From Arcicella rosea (GTDB lineage Bacteria; Bacteroidota; Bacteroidia; Cytophagales; Spirosomataceae): a DNA stretch of 64,000 nt. Below are positions 33,448 through 43,142 of this stretch, one piece after another; the first letter of the stretch is position 1; each line of letters starts with the position of its first letter. The position numbers and the translations under genes were made by a program. A model generated the notes under the pieces. The model was given only the letters and a program-made list of their open reading frames with translations, was not told where the DNA came from and searched no databases. The stretch spans positions 1-64,000 of the forward strand of contig NZ_JACHKT010000014.1 in NCBI RefSeq assembly GCF_014204325.1, in the 5' to 3' direction.

Positions 33448-36400
33448 TTTGTTTTGATAATTTTTTTCACCATTTGCTCTTTTCCTTGAATCACTTCGAT
33501 GGCATAATTTCCAGCAGGTAAGTCGCTAAAGCTTATTTTTTGAGAGAATCTTACGCCTGTTTTTTCATAAACATCTTGTATCATTACTCTGCCTAGTGTT
33601 AAGTCGCTTACTTTTACGGCTAAATTTTCTGTGCTTTCGTTTTCAAGGGTTAATAATACATAATCTGTTGTTGGATTAGGATATGTATTTAATGATGCTA
33701 AAGCTGGCATTTCGTCAATTGATTTCTCTGTACTAGCAAGGCTAAACATTTCTTTTGTAGGAATAATGTTTCCTGTTTTAGTTGTTGCTGTTTCTGTAGC
33801 AGTTGGTATAAAGAAAATCGGCGTTTCAGTAACGTTTATAGTAAATTGTCCTGAGCTACCAGTAAGTGCAGAAACACTCATAGAATCTGCCCCTATTTTT
33901 GGAGTATATAAATTTGCTTTTGAAACATTACCAAGATTGAACGTATAGCTTCCTGTACGACCTTTTTCATCTGGAATAAATAACACGTAAGCAGATTTTC
34001 CGTTTAATTCATATCTATCAACCATTGGGTCTTGCGAAATCGTTTCTTTATATACATACTCACCCATCAATTTATTAGTTTGATATAAGTAATCTGCTGC
34101 TGGTCTGCGTGTTTTATCTTGATTGATTAAACCAGATGAACTAAAATGTAGCGGGTTTGCAAAGTTATCGTCATAGATTTCATAAAAGAAAGTTTTAGCA
34201 ACGCCTAAACGATTGTACAACAATGATGATCTTAAAGTCCAGTCTGCTTGCGTAACATATTCAGATTTATTTCCGATTGGAATCGCTTTCAATGAACTTC
34301 CTTGATTGATGTCATAACCTAATTCTGAAATCCAAACAGGCATATCGTAGGCATAATCATGTGCCATTTGAACAAAGTCTTTAGCTGTTTGACCTGCACT
34401 AGATACTTCTGGTGCAACACCACGACTAGATGTTCCGCTTTGGCTAGAATTAGCATCATCAGAGTAAAGGTGATAGTTGATTACATCCCAACATAAATCA
34501 ACCTTTCCATCAGCTTTATAGCCTCTGAATTCTTTACACCAGTCAATCATACCTCTTACATAATCTGTTGATGCTGATGCCAAGCCTGCCATTACAACGT
34601 TCATTGTTGGGTCTGCATTTTTTACACCTACACCAGGTCCCATTGTATTTTTGTGACCATCATAGAAAGCAGATAAGTTTGCGGCATGTTCACGGGCAGT
34701 TTGGTAAGCACTACGTCCTTTCCACCATTTATCACGTTCGTTACCACATTCCATGTATTTTACTACTCCCAAACCAACTTTAACAGTATTTACACGGTCG
34801 AAAGTCCATCTAGGTTTATCATAAACACTCAAAAGACTTCTATCAACATTCGTATTATTTCCATAACGGGCTGCAAATTGAAAAGCAACACGAGCTTGTT
34901 GAATATAAGAAGCAGGGTCAGTGACAGATTTTCCGTATTTAACAGGAGTAACATTTCTATCTCTTTGTTCTTCAGGATAGGTATTTACAAGCCAATCTGG
35001 AGCTGTTTGGATACATGCTAAAACTTCAATACCTTGTTTTTTACAACGGTCATATACTTTATCGTAATCCCAACCACCATTAAATGTAGGGTTGAAAGTA
35101 TAGCTTCCTTCACGAGCTTCCAGTTTATCCCAGTCGATATAATGGCGGAAACCAGTAAAAGATTTAACAGCATTGAATTTTGTTTCGTCAATTTCATCAG
35201 CATCAAATGGGTTATAAAAATCCCATTCAAAACCGTTTGCACCAAAACCATCTCTCATTTTAACGGTATTGTGTGCTACTGTTACAGGTTTAGTACTTTG
35301 TTTATGTGTACCATACAATTCCATTTCAGTTGGATATTGACCATGAGTATTGATAACCAAGTATTTAATTTTTCCAGTTGGAGGAGTTGCTAACACGAAG
35401 GAGTTAGGATTGGCAGGATCTGGCCCAACCCATGCGTTATAAGCTTCACCTGTGAATTTAGCAACAGGAATTCTTTCCCATTTATCTGTAATGATAGAAA
35501 GGGTCATTGGGTCATTAGTAAATATACCTTGTCCATCATAAAAACGAATACTTTCTAATGTAATTTCTTCATCATCAAGAAGTGGATAGTAAGCATCGTA
35601 ATTCGTCATTACTTTTACCCAACTTTGTTCAACAGTAGTTGTTAAATCGCCATCCACTAATTCTTTCAAGCCTCGTCCAATGGTATTAAGTTCATACCAA
35701 CGTTTCGGGTCGATTGTGATTTTTGTACCTTTTACAACAGGGATTGGGGTAGGTGTTGGTGTAACGACCACAGGCTCTGGTTCTGGTATTACCACTGGTT
35801 CTTCTGGTATTATTACAGCAGGAGTTGTAGCCGCTAATCCATAAACATATACTTTTTGTGGAATATCATTTCCGTATTTACGTACAATAATCGCATCAGC
35901 ATCAAATGGGCTTGCGACTACAATATCTACAAATGTTTTGTAGGTAAGTCCTTCAAAAGTACCGAGTAATACTTTATTCGTTCCATCTTGTGCATATAGA
36001 GATACAGGATGCTCTGTGAAAGTGCCTTCAGTATCATACAAAGATAATTTTGTGATTTTACTACGTTTCTCTAAAGTCAATTTTACATCAACCCATTTAT
36101 TATTACTGCTTCCCCAAGCATTTTGAACGTAATCGTTCAAATCATCATTCAACCAAGGCGTAAAATCTTGCCCTGTGTTTGAACTAGGTTTGATAGTAAT
36201 GATTTTGATGCGTTCAGCAACAGGCGTTGGGTCTATTGGAGCTGTTGGTTGTGTCGTAGCCGGTGTTGTTGGTTCAGTTGGTGCTGGAGCTGTTGGTTCT
36301 GTTGGCGTTGTTGGTTCTGTCGGTGCTGGTGTTGTTGGTTCAGCCAGCGTCGGTGTTGTTGGCTCTGGTTCTGGTGTTACCACTGGTTCTTCAAGTATTG

Positions 36401-37331
36401 TTACAGCAGGAGTTGTAGCCTCTAATCCATAAACATATACTTTTTGTGGAATATCGTTTCCGTATTTACGTACAATAATCGCATCAGCATCAAATGGGCT
36501 TGTCACCACAATGTTTACAAATGTTTTGTAGGTAAGTCCTTCAAAAGTACCGAGTAATATTTTATTCGTTCCATCTAGTGCATAAAGAGATACAGGATGA
36601 TCTGTGAAAGTACCTTCAGTATCATACAAAGATAATTTTGTGATTTTACTGCGTTTCTCTAAAGTTAATTTTACATCAACCCATTTATTATTACTGCTTC
36701 CCCAAGCATTTTGAACGTAATCGTTCAAATCATCATTCAACCAAGGCGTAAAATCTTGACCTGTGTTTTCGCTAGGTTTTACAGCTGTTATTTTAATGCG
36801 TTGAGCTTCTGGAGTAACAACAACAGGTGCTGGCGTTGGTTGGATTACTACTGCTGGTGTTTCAGGGATGATTATTGGGCTCGTCGGAATACCATAAATT
36901 TGTACCTTTTGAGGAATATCATTGGCATATTTACGAACAATAATAGCCTTTGCATCAACTGGAGTATTAACTGTGATATCAAAAAATGAGTTATAACTTA
37001 GCCCTTTAAAAAGACCCAATAAAACCTTATTTGTACCATCTGTAGCATAAATTGATACGGGAGTATTTTCAAAAGTTCCTTGAGCATCGTACAAAGAAAT
37101 TTTAGTAACCTTGCATGATCTTTCCAAAGAAAGAGTTACATCTACCCATTTGAAATTACCAGACCAAGCACTTTCCACTTGGTCGTTTAAATCATCATTT
37201 AGCCATGGACTATAATCTTGCCCTGTATTTTCACTAGCGGTGATAGAGGCAATTTTGATTCTTTCAACATTTTGGCTAAAACCTAGAAGCGGAGCTAGGT
37301 ATAACAAGATAAAAAGTAAGCGTTTTTCCAT
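33444..37331 (-). CDS. Type IX-secreted modular glycosidase with repeated binding modules
   Basis: 1295 residues. Signal peptide; three homologous beta-sandwich modules at about 22-152, 176-305 and 373-500 (each with ENTGQDxxPWLNDDLND or a close form, KWVDV, AIIVRKY and DIPQKV); Pro/Thr/Glu linkers at about 306-372 and 506-530; a fourth, different module at about 535-670; a (beta/alpha)8-like catalytic domain at about 685-1120 with GNERDKW (acid/base Glu865) and VWISELGYD (nucleophile Glu1003), the clan GH-A pattern; and a C-terminal sorting domain (NTYPNPTTDYVLLTLEN to the end) for type IX secretion. I cannot place it in a numbered GH family. The pectinesterase next door suggests a plant or algal polysaccharide substrate. 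Confidence 0.8.
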   Translation of the reverse strand: MEKRLLFILLYLAPLLGFSQNVERIKIASITASENTGQDYSPWLNDDLNDQVESAWSGNFKWVDVTLSLERSCKVTKISLYDAQGTFENTPVSIYATDGTNKVLLGLFKGLSYNSFFDITVNTPVDAKAIIVRKYANDIPQKVQIYGIPTSPIIIPETPAVVIQPTPAPVVVTPEAQRIKITAVKPSENTGQDFTPWLNDDLNDYVQNAWGSSNNKWVDVKLTLEKRSKITKLSLYDTEGTFTDHPVSLYALDGTNKILLGTFEGLTYKTFVNIVVTSPFDADAIIVRKYGNDIPQKVYVYGLEATTPAVTILEEPVVTPEPEPTTPTLAEPTTPAPTEPTTPTEPTAPAPTEPTTPATTQPTAPIDPTPVAERIKIITIKPSSNTGQDFTPWLNDDLNDYVQNAWGSSNNKWVDVKLTLEKRSKITKLSLYDTEGTFTEHPVSLYAQDGTNKVLLGTFEGLTYKTFVDIVVASPFDADAIIVRKYGNDIPQKVYVYGLAATTPAVIIPEEPVVIPEPEPVVVTPTPTPIPVVKGTKITIDPKRWYELNTIGRGLKELVDGDLTTTVEQSWVKVMTNYDAYYPLLDDEEITLESIRFYDGQGIFTNDPMTLSIITDKWERIPVAKFTGEAYNAWVGPDPANPNSFVLATPPTGKIKYLVINTHGQYPTEMELYGTHKQSTKPVTVAHNTVKMRDGFGANGFEWDFYNPFDADEIDETKFNAVKSFTGFRHYIDWDKLEAREGSYTFNPTFNGGWDYDKVYDRCKKQGIEVLACIQTAPDWLVNTYPEEQRDRNVTPVKYGKSVTDPASYIQQARVAFQFAARYGNNTNVDRSLLSVYDKPRWTFDRVNTVKVGLGVVKYMECGNERDKWWKGRSAYQTAREHAANLSAFYDGHKNTMGPGVGVKNADPTMNVVMAGLASASTDYVRGMIDWCKEFRGYKADGKVDLCWDVINYHLYSDDANSSQSGTSSRGVAPEVSSAGQTAKDFVQMAHDYAYDMPVWISELGYDINQGSSLKAIPIGNKSEYVTQADWTLRSSLLYNRLGVAKTFFYEIYDDNFANPLHFSSSGLINQDKTRRPAADYLYQTNKLMGEYVYKETISQDPMVDRYELNGKSAYVLFIPDEKGRTGSYTFNLGNVSKANLYTPKIGADSMSVSALTGSSGQFTINVTETPIFFIPTATETATTKTGNIIPTKEMFSLASTEKSIDEMPALASLNTYPNPTTDYVLLTLENESTENLAVKVSDLTLGRVMIQDVYEKTGVRFSQKISFSDLPAGNYAIEVIQGKEQMVKKIIKTN
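35773..36778. repeat. Near-identical tandem duplication inside the glycosidase gene
   Basis: DNA at about 35773-36190 recurs at 36361-36778, offset exactly 588 bp (196 codons), with few differences. It covers binding modules 3 and 2 and their linkers. Between them, 36200-36360 holds low-complexity repeats encoding Pro/Thr/Glu runs (EPTTPAPTEPTTP). Duplication looks recent. Confidence 0.85.
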
Positions 37332-37935
37332 TGTTATTGGCGGTTAAAAATGGAGTGAATAAAAAATAAAATAACAGGAAAATTCTTGTATTATTTGTAA
37401 ATTTTCAAACACTTTTGGTTTAAACGATGAATTTATTATCCTAAGTTAAAAAAATATGTTTGATATTTTTTTTAAAATATTAAAAAACAATTAAAATTTA
37501 TTTTTAGGATTTGTTTTTCGTCACTGATTTTCTTGAAATTTTTTTAAAAAATCACGCTAAAAATTATTTAGCGTGTATTTATGACTTTTATTCTTCAAAA
37601 TGTCTTTTCTAAAAAATAAAAAAGATGTTTCTACAAAATATACGAAATATTATAAGGTTTGGTCGTAATATTTAAAAAAATGAGAACAAATACTTATATG
37701 TTTTTTTTACAATATTAGGAATGAGGGACGCAATAAACAGATGAGGGTTGTTTCCTTAAAACCTGATTGATGTCAAATACTGTATTTTAGCTGTATGAGA
37801 AAAGTCAGATTATTACGAGTAAAAGGGTAGAATCATAAACCTTATGTATTTAAGTCTGAGATTTTGTTACAATAGAATTGGATTGATTGTATTTCCTTAC
37901 GATTTTTGTAACAAACCCTTTTTAACAAATTGAAT
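37332..37935. other. 604-bp gap before the MFS gene
   Basis: Very AT-rich between two divergent genes; no gene seen. It contains an inverted repeat, cacgctaaa (37553-37561) and tttagcgtg (37567-37575), which could be an operator or terminator. Promoters for both flanking genes must lie here, but I found no clear consensus pair. Confidence 0.45.
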
Positions 37936-39180
37936 ATGACTAATACGCTTTCAAAAACTCCCTTACAGCATCTTCTGAGTATTCCTGTGATTGTTGCCTC
38001 TCTAGGTTATTTTGTTGATATTTATGACCTTCTTTTATTTGGAATTGTTCGGGTTTCAAGTTTGCGAGATTTAGGGTTGAATGATGAGGAAATCTCGTCT
38101 GTCGGAAAAGATATTCTCAACTGGCAAATGGGCGGTTTATTAATTGGAGGGATTTTATGGGGCGTTTTAGGAGATAAAAAAGGAAGATTATCTGTACTTT
38201 TTGGCTCTATTATTACTTATTCTATTGCCAATATTGCTTGTGGTTTTATCCAAGACCCAACAACTTATGCTATTTTACGATTCGTCGCTGGTGTAGGCTT
38301 GGCGGGTGAATTAGGTGCTGGCATCACTTTAGTTTCGGAAGTATTACCAAAAGAATTGAGAGCCTTAGGCACATCATTAGTGGCAGGGATTGGCTTATTT
38401 GGTGCGGTGGCGGCATATTTTACCGTAACACAGTTTGGAGGTTGGCGAAATGCTTACTTTATCGGTGGCGGTTTGGGTATAATATTACTGTTGATGCGAA
38501 TCAGTGTTTTTGAATCGGGAATTTTTGAAAATATTAAAAAGCAGAAACACGTTACTAAAGGTAACTTCTTTTCCTTATTTACAAATTTGGATAGATGTAA
38601 ACGTTATTTGAAATGTATTGGTATCGGAATGCCTACTTGGTTTGTTATTGGGATTTTAGCCACTTTCGCCAATGAATTTGGAAAGAAATTAGGCATTCCA
38701 GAAAACATTGAGCCTGGAAGAGCCATTATGTTTTGCTATGTAGGTATTGCCTTTGGAGATTTATCAAGCGGTATTATTAGTCAATTGTTGAAATCTCGTA
38801 AAAAAGCTGTTACTATTCTATTAGTACTCTCATTGATTTGTAGTGTTGTTTTTCTTTATGGAGGAATTTCTACGGCATCAGGTTTATATACACTTTGTGT
38901 GTTTATGGGTTTTTCAGCAGGATACTGGGCAATGTTTGTAACGATTGGAGCAGAACAATTCGGAACAAACCTCAGAGCAACGGCTGCTACAACTGTTCCG
39001 AATATGGTAAGAGGAACTGTCATTGGAATGACATTATTGTATTCAAGTTTAAAAGGAGATATTGGCGTATTTCATTCGGCAGCCATTGTCGGAGCTATCT
39101 GTTTTATAATAGCTTTCTATTCTATTTTAACCATTCAAGAGACACATGGGAAGGATTTGGATTATTTAGAAGAAGAATAA
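37936..39180 (+). CDS. MFS transporter (metabolite:proton symporter type)
   Basis: 414 residues with about 12 membrane helices. The sugar/organic acid porter signatures are present: GILWGVLGDKKGRLSVLFG after helix 2 (GxLxDRxGRR-like) and GVGLAGELGAGITLVSEVLPKELRA after helix 4. It resembles the metabolite:H+ symporter group rather than drug antiporters. ATG 37936 is chosen over a TTG two codons earlier. It converges with mqo, and one shared terminator lies between them; a dicarboxylate such as malate would fit the neighbour, but that is only inference. Confidence 0.8.
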   Translation: MTNTLSKTPLQHLLSIPVIVASLGYFVDIYDLLLFGIVRVSSLRDLGLNDEEISSVGKDILNWQMGGLLIGGILWGVLGDKKGRLSVLFGSIITYSIANIACGFIQDPTTYAILRFVAGVGLAGELGAGITLVSEVLPKELRALGTSLVAGIGLFGAVAAYFTVTQFGGWRNAYFIGGGLGIILLLMRISVFESGIFENIKKQKHVTKGNFFSLFTNLDRCKRYLKCIGIGMPTWFVIGILATFANEFGKKLGIPENIEPGRAIMFCYVGIAFGDLSSGIISQLLKSRKKAVTILLVLSLICSVVFLYGGISTASGLYTLCVFMGFSAGYWAMFVTIGAEQFGTNLRATAATTVPNMVRGTVIGMTLLYSSLKGDIGVFHSAAIVGAICFIIAFYSILTIQETHGKDLDYLEEE

Positions 39181-39194
39181 AAATAGATTTTAAT

Positions 39195-39235
39195 AAAAAT
39201 TCCCAAATGGTCAAATTGTCCATTTGGGAATTTTT
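39195..39235. terminator. Bidirectional terminator carrying parS-like palindrome 4
   Basis: Perfect 16-bp stem, 39195-39210 with 39220-39235, nine-base loop, A-run before and T-run after. Its top (39207-39223) is ATGGTCAAATTGTCCAT, fitting ATGGNCANNNTGNCCAT. This repeats the design of the parB terminator 34 kb away. Confidence 0.8.
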
Positions 39236-39306
39236 ATTTTGTCCCTAACCATAAAAGTCCATCAAGGTTTCCCTAAATTGACTTTTTATATCTAAAAATA
39301 TGAGGA

Positions 39307-40812
39307 TTATACTGCTACTTCTAACTGAAGGACTTCCGCTGTTTGAATTCTTATGTTTTCGCTTAATTCAGCATTTTCACTCAAAGATTCACCGAATGAA
39401 GGAATCATTTGCTTTAGTTTTTCTTGCCATTCATCAGATTTTAATTGTTCTGGATAGCAACGTTCCAACAAAGTAAGCATGATTGAAACAGCAGTTGATG
39501 CACCCGGAGAAGCTCCTAATAAAGCAGCGATTGAACCGTCGGCTGCACTCACTACTTCTGTTCCAAATTCAAGAACTCCGCCATGTTTTGGGTCTTTCTT
39601 AATTACTTGTACACGCTGACCAGCCGTTTCTAATTCCCAATCTTCCATTTTAGCATTTGGTAAATAGTCTCTAAGAGCCACCAAACGATCTTCAGGCGAT
39701 TGACGAACTTGGTCGATTAAATATTTTGTCAACGGAATATTGGCTAAACCAGCCGAAATCATTGGAAAAACATTATTTGGTTTGATAGACAAAGGTAAAT
39801 CTAACAAAGAACCATTTTTCAAGAAACGAGTAGAGAAACCAGCGTAAGGACCAAAAAGTAATGCTTTTTTACCATCAATCATACGAGTATCCAAGTGGGG
39901 AACCGACATTGGCGGAGAACCAACAGCAGCTTTTCCATATACTTTAGCGTTGTGACGCTCAATAATTTCTGGATTCACACATTTCAACCATTGTCCACTT
40001 ACAGGGAAACCGCCAAAACCTTTTCCTTCTGGAATCGCAGCTTTTTCTAATAATGGTAAAGAACCACCACCAGCACCGATAAAGACGAACTTCGCTCTAA
40101 CAACTCTTTTCTCGCCAGTTGTCAAATCTTTTACTTTTATTTTCCAGAAACCGTCTTTTTTCTTCAGTTTTCTTACTTCATGATTGAAATGAATGGAAAC
40201 ATTTTGGTCGTTTTGTAAGTCTTCAAACATAATTCTGGTTAAAGCACCAAAATTTACGTCTGTTCCCAAATCCATTCTAGTCGCAGCTACTTTTTCTTCA
40301 GGATTTCTTCCTTCCATGACCAAAGGCATCCATTCTGAAAGTAATTGAGTGTCTTCAGAATAAACCATTCCATTAAATAAATGGGATTCTTGCAAACGGG
40401 TAAATCGTTTATGTAAATAATCTACATTTTTTTCGCCCCAAACAAAGCTCATGTGCGGAGTACTTTTGATAAAAGCCTCTGGCGACACATCATTTCTTTT
40501 CTGTACTAGATAAGACCAAAACTGTTTTGATACTTCAAACGATTCTGCAATAGCAATTGCTTTTGAAATTTCAACAGAACCATCAGGTAATTGAGGCGTA
40601 TAGTTTAATTCGCAAAAAGCCGAGTGGCCAGTTCCCGCATTATTCCAAGCATCCGAACTTTCGGCTGCGGCAATGTCTAAGCGTTCAAAAATTTCTATAC
40701 TTAAATCTGGTTGCAGTTCTTTGAGTAATGCACCTAAAGTGGCACTCATAATTCCTGCTCCAATCAATACTACATCAAGAGCTTCGTCTGAATTATTATT
40801 TTTACTAGTCAT
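39307..40812 (-). CDS. mqo: Malate:quinone oxidoreductase
   Basis: Membrane-associated FAD enzyme of 501 residues that oxidises malate to oxaloacetate and reduces quinone, feeding the respiratory chain. FAD-binding motif [18 protein letters not shown] near residues 13-30, then [24 protein letters not shown], the strongly conserved Mqo segment, and [17 protein letters not shown] plus [11 protein letters not shown]. Length is typical. A central metabolic gene on a replicon with plasmid-type Rep and Par is noteworthy. It converges on the MFS gene. Confidence 0.95.
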   Translation of the reverse strand: MTSKNNNSDEALDVVLIGAGIMSATLGALLKELQPDLSIEIFERLDIAAAESSDAWNNAGTGHSAFCELNYTPQLPDGSVEISKAIAIAESFEVSKQFWSYLVQKRNDVSPEAFIKSTPHMSFVWGEKNVDYLHKRFTRLQESHLFNGMVYSEDTQLLSEWMPLVMEGRNPEEKVAATRMDLGTDVNFGALTRIMFEDLQNDQNVSIHFNHEVRKLKKKDGFWKIKVKDLTTGEKRVVRAKFVFIGAGGGSLPLLEKAAIPEGKGFGGFPVSGQWLKCVNPEIIERHNAKVYGKAAVGSPPMSVPHLDTRMIDGKKALLFGPYAGFSTRFLKNGSLLDLPLSIKPNNVFPMISAGLANIPLTKYLIDQVRQSPEDRLVALRDYLPNAKMEDWELETAGQRVQVIKKDPKHGGVLEFGTEVVSAADGSIAALLGASPGASTAVSIMLTLLERCYPEQLKSDEWQEKLKQMIPSFGESLSENAELSENIRIQTAEVLQLEVAV

Positions 40813-41654
40813 AAATCAATTAATTTTAGGACAATTCTACAAGAAGAAAAAATGGATTTTATCAGTTTGAAAATTGGAGATTCATAATAGGATTTATCCA
40901 ATATTTAGTTCATCAAACAAAGTTATTACCTCAATAATCCTAAACAAACAGCTAGGTATAATCTTATAAGTTAAGTCCAATTAGTCATTGGAATTAATCT
41001 ATAAATTGTGGAAAAACTTTACAGTGTCTTTACAGATTTTATAAAAAAATTACTTTGAAGAAAAATGAAAGGGAGAAGCACTGTATTTGTTTAGGGCTTT
41101 GTGAATCAGCAATTAAGGAGAAAACAGCTTTTATCAAATACTGATTCGTATCAGTAATAATGGTAGGAATAACAGGAATGAGTATAACATTTACTACTAA
41201 AAAATGAAGGAACTTTGTTTTCAAATTATAATAATATCTATTTTGATGAAATCTGAGGCACTATTTATAAGGTATTAGAAGCCTTTTACCTTCATTATTA
41301 ATATTACATACTTGTAAAGTATAGATGGGTTCGATATGAAAAACATGATTTTAGCATTCATAAGCTAATCATTTTACTTTTCGCTAGATATGCAAACCGA
41401 TAAAACAGTAAAACGCTGTATAGAAGAGAATACTGTATAGTTTGTATAAAAATACTATTTATTTACAGAAGAGGATGTTAATGAAGAATTACTAAAATCC
41501 TATTTTATTTAAAAATAGACAACAAAATTGACTATTTTTAAATATTCGTGAACGAATATCATTTTTTGTAGGTTATAAAGTCACCTTATTATCCAAATAA
41601 AGTAAAAATTCCATTTATATTTATTCAAAATAAATTATTTTACTTATCAAATTC
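40813..41654. other. 842-bp regulatory gap between mqo and the efflux operon
   Basis: No credible gene; the only open frame of note (41039-41224, minus) lacks coding character. Two operator-like palindromes stand out: TACTGAT-TCGT-ATCAGTA at 41139-41156 and ATATTCGT-GA-ACGAATAT at 41542-41559. The rest is AT-rich. Confidence 0.5.
41542..41559. promoter_or_regulatory. Operator-like palindrome before efflux operon 1
   Basis: Perfect 8-bp inverted repeat ATATTCGT/ACGAATAT with a 2-bp centre, 96 bases before the TolC-like start. Size and position suit a TetR-family repressor, but no such gene is in the window, so the regulator would act from elsewhere. Confidence 0.5.
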
Positions 41655-43022
41655 ATGCGTCAGACTAGAAAAATACTATCAATGATGTTGCTGACAACTT
41701 TATTGGTTTTAAAAATTCCCTCGAATCTATATTCTCAAACGGCTGTTCAAGAAAATTCGTCGGAAAAACTTGTGGCAACGCCCAAATTAGATGATGCCAC
41801 GCTTGAGAATGTAGTACAATATGCCATTAAAAATCATCCACAGATTCAGCAATCACTCATCGACCAACGCATCGTTGAAAACACCATCAAGGGAAAATTA
41901 GCTGATTGGTATCCTCAAATTAATTTCAATTACAATCTACAGCATAACTTTTTGGTTCAGACAAATATCATCGGTGGTAATCCAGTAAAATTGGGCGTTG
42001 ATAATACTTCTGCAGCACAGTTTTCACTTTCCCAAAACATCTTTAATCGTGATGCACTTTTAGCAAATAGAAGTCAAAACGACGTGCGTTTACAAGCCAG
42101 CCAAACAACAGCGAATACTAAAATCAATTTAGCGGCGAATGTTTCAAAAGCTTTTTATGCAGTGTTGGCAACCAAACAGCAGATTAAAGTAACCGAAGGC
42201 GACATTATTCGTTTGCAAAGAAGTTTGAAAGATGCTAAAAATCAATACAATGCAGGAACGACTGATAAAATCGACTACAAAAGAGTAAGCATTACGTTGA
42301 ACAATACTTTGGCTTTGAAGAAAAGCAATGAAGAATTGTTGAAAGCAAGATTACAAAACTTAAAATCGTTGATGGCATATCCTGAAAATGAAGAATTGGT
42401 GATTGTATATGATACTTTACAGTTAGACAGAGACATCGTGATTGATACTTTACAACAATCAGATTTTACTTCACGCATCGAATACAAACAGTTGGCTACG
42501 TTAAAAAACCTTCGTGAAGCAGAATTGAAGTATAATAAGTGGAGTTACTTACCTACGGTTGCTTTCAACGGAGCGTATAATCTCAACTTTTTGAATAACT
42601 CGTTTACAGATTTATATTCAAGAAATTATCCGAACTCTTTCGCTAACATAACGCTTTCTTTACCGATTTTTCAAGGAGGAAAACGCAAGGCAAATATCAA
42701 TTCTGCCGAATGGCAACTCAAGCGTGTAGATTTAGACGTTAAGAATCTGAAATTGAGCGTCAACACAGAATACCAGCAAGCGTTAGCTACTTATAAGAGT
42801 AATTTGGCAGTGTTTCTTTCACAAAAAGAAAACATGGAGTTGGCAAAAGAAGTCTATGATTTAATTCAATTGCAATATCGTTCGGGTATTAAAACGTATT
42901 TAGAAGTAATTACTTCTGAAACCGACCTTCGCACGGCAAGAATCAATTATTATAATTCACTTTACTTGGTGTTATCGAGCAAAGTAGATGTACAAAAATC
43001 ATTAGGACAATTAGTTTATTAA
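41655..43022 (+). CDS. TolC-family outer membrane channel (efflux operon 1)
   Basis: 455 residues: signal peptide, then the duplicated TolC/OEP helical repeat (LENVVQYAIKNHPQIQQSL and VYDLIQLQYRSGIKTYLEVI near the ends, with the QYNAGTTDKIDYKRV loop in the middle). It forms the trans-periplasmic exit duct of a tripartite pump with the adaptor and permease that follow in order. The gene order channel-adaptor-permease on one strand indicates an operon, with a long hairpin in each junction. Confidence 0.9.
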   Translation: MRQTRKILSMMLLTTLLVLKIPSNLYSQTAVQENSSEKLVATPKLDDATLENVVQYAIKNHPQIQQSLIDQRIVENTIKGKLADWYPQINFNYNLQHNFLVQTNIIGGNPVKLGVDNTSAAQFSLSQNIFNRDALLANRSQNDVRLQASQTTANTKINLAANVSKAFYAVLATKQQIKVTEGDIIRLQRSLKDAKNQYNAGTTDKIDYKRVSITLNNTLALKKSNEELLKARLQNLKSLMAYPENEELVIVYDTLQLDRDIVIDTLQQSDFTSRIEYKQLATLKNLREAELKYNKWSYLPTVAFNGAYNLNFLNNSFTDLYSRNYPNSFANITLSLPIFQGGKRKANINSAEWQLKRVDLDVKNLKLSVNTEYQQALATYKSNLAVFLSQKENMELAKEVYDLIQLQYRSGIKTYLEVITSETDLRTARINYYNSLYLVLSSKVDVQKSLGQLVY

Positions 43023-43041
43023 TTAATAGATGAGTTGTGAG

Positions 43042-43099
43042 TTAGTGAATTGTGAATGAAATTTTCTTTAAAATGATTCACTCATTCACAATTCACTAA
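43042..43099 (+). repeat. Hairpin between channel and adaptor genes
   Basis: Perfect 18-bp stem: ttagtgaattgtgaatga (43042-43059) pairs with tcattcacaattcactaa (43082-43099), loop 22 nt. Built of the same word type as the repeat at 12533. There is no T-run, so it is not a simple terminator; it could stabilise or process the operon mRNA. Confidence 0.8.
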
Positions 43100-43142
43100 A
43101 TAAATCTTCTGGTAAAAATAGCAACGAATAACAGACAAATAA

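Noticed and set aside
34686-35393. Several open frames of 70-120 residues opposite the glycosidase gene
   Set aside because: They are antisense to a clear coding region and their translations have no domain-like pattern.
36175-36432. Gly/Val/Ser-rich 85-residue plus-strand frame
   Set aside because: It is the complement of the Pro/Thr/Glu linker repeats of the glycosidase gene.
41039-41224. 61-residue minus-strand open frame
   Set aside because: Composition is that of AT-rich intergenic DNA, no family features and no neighbours to support it.
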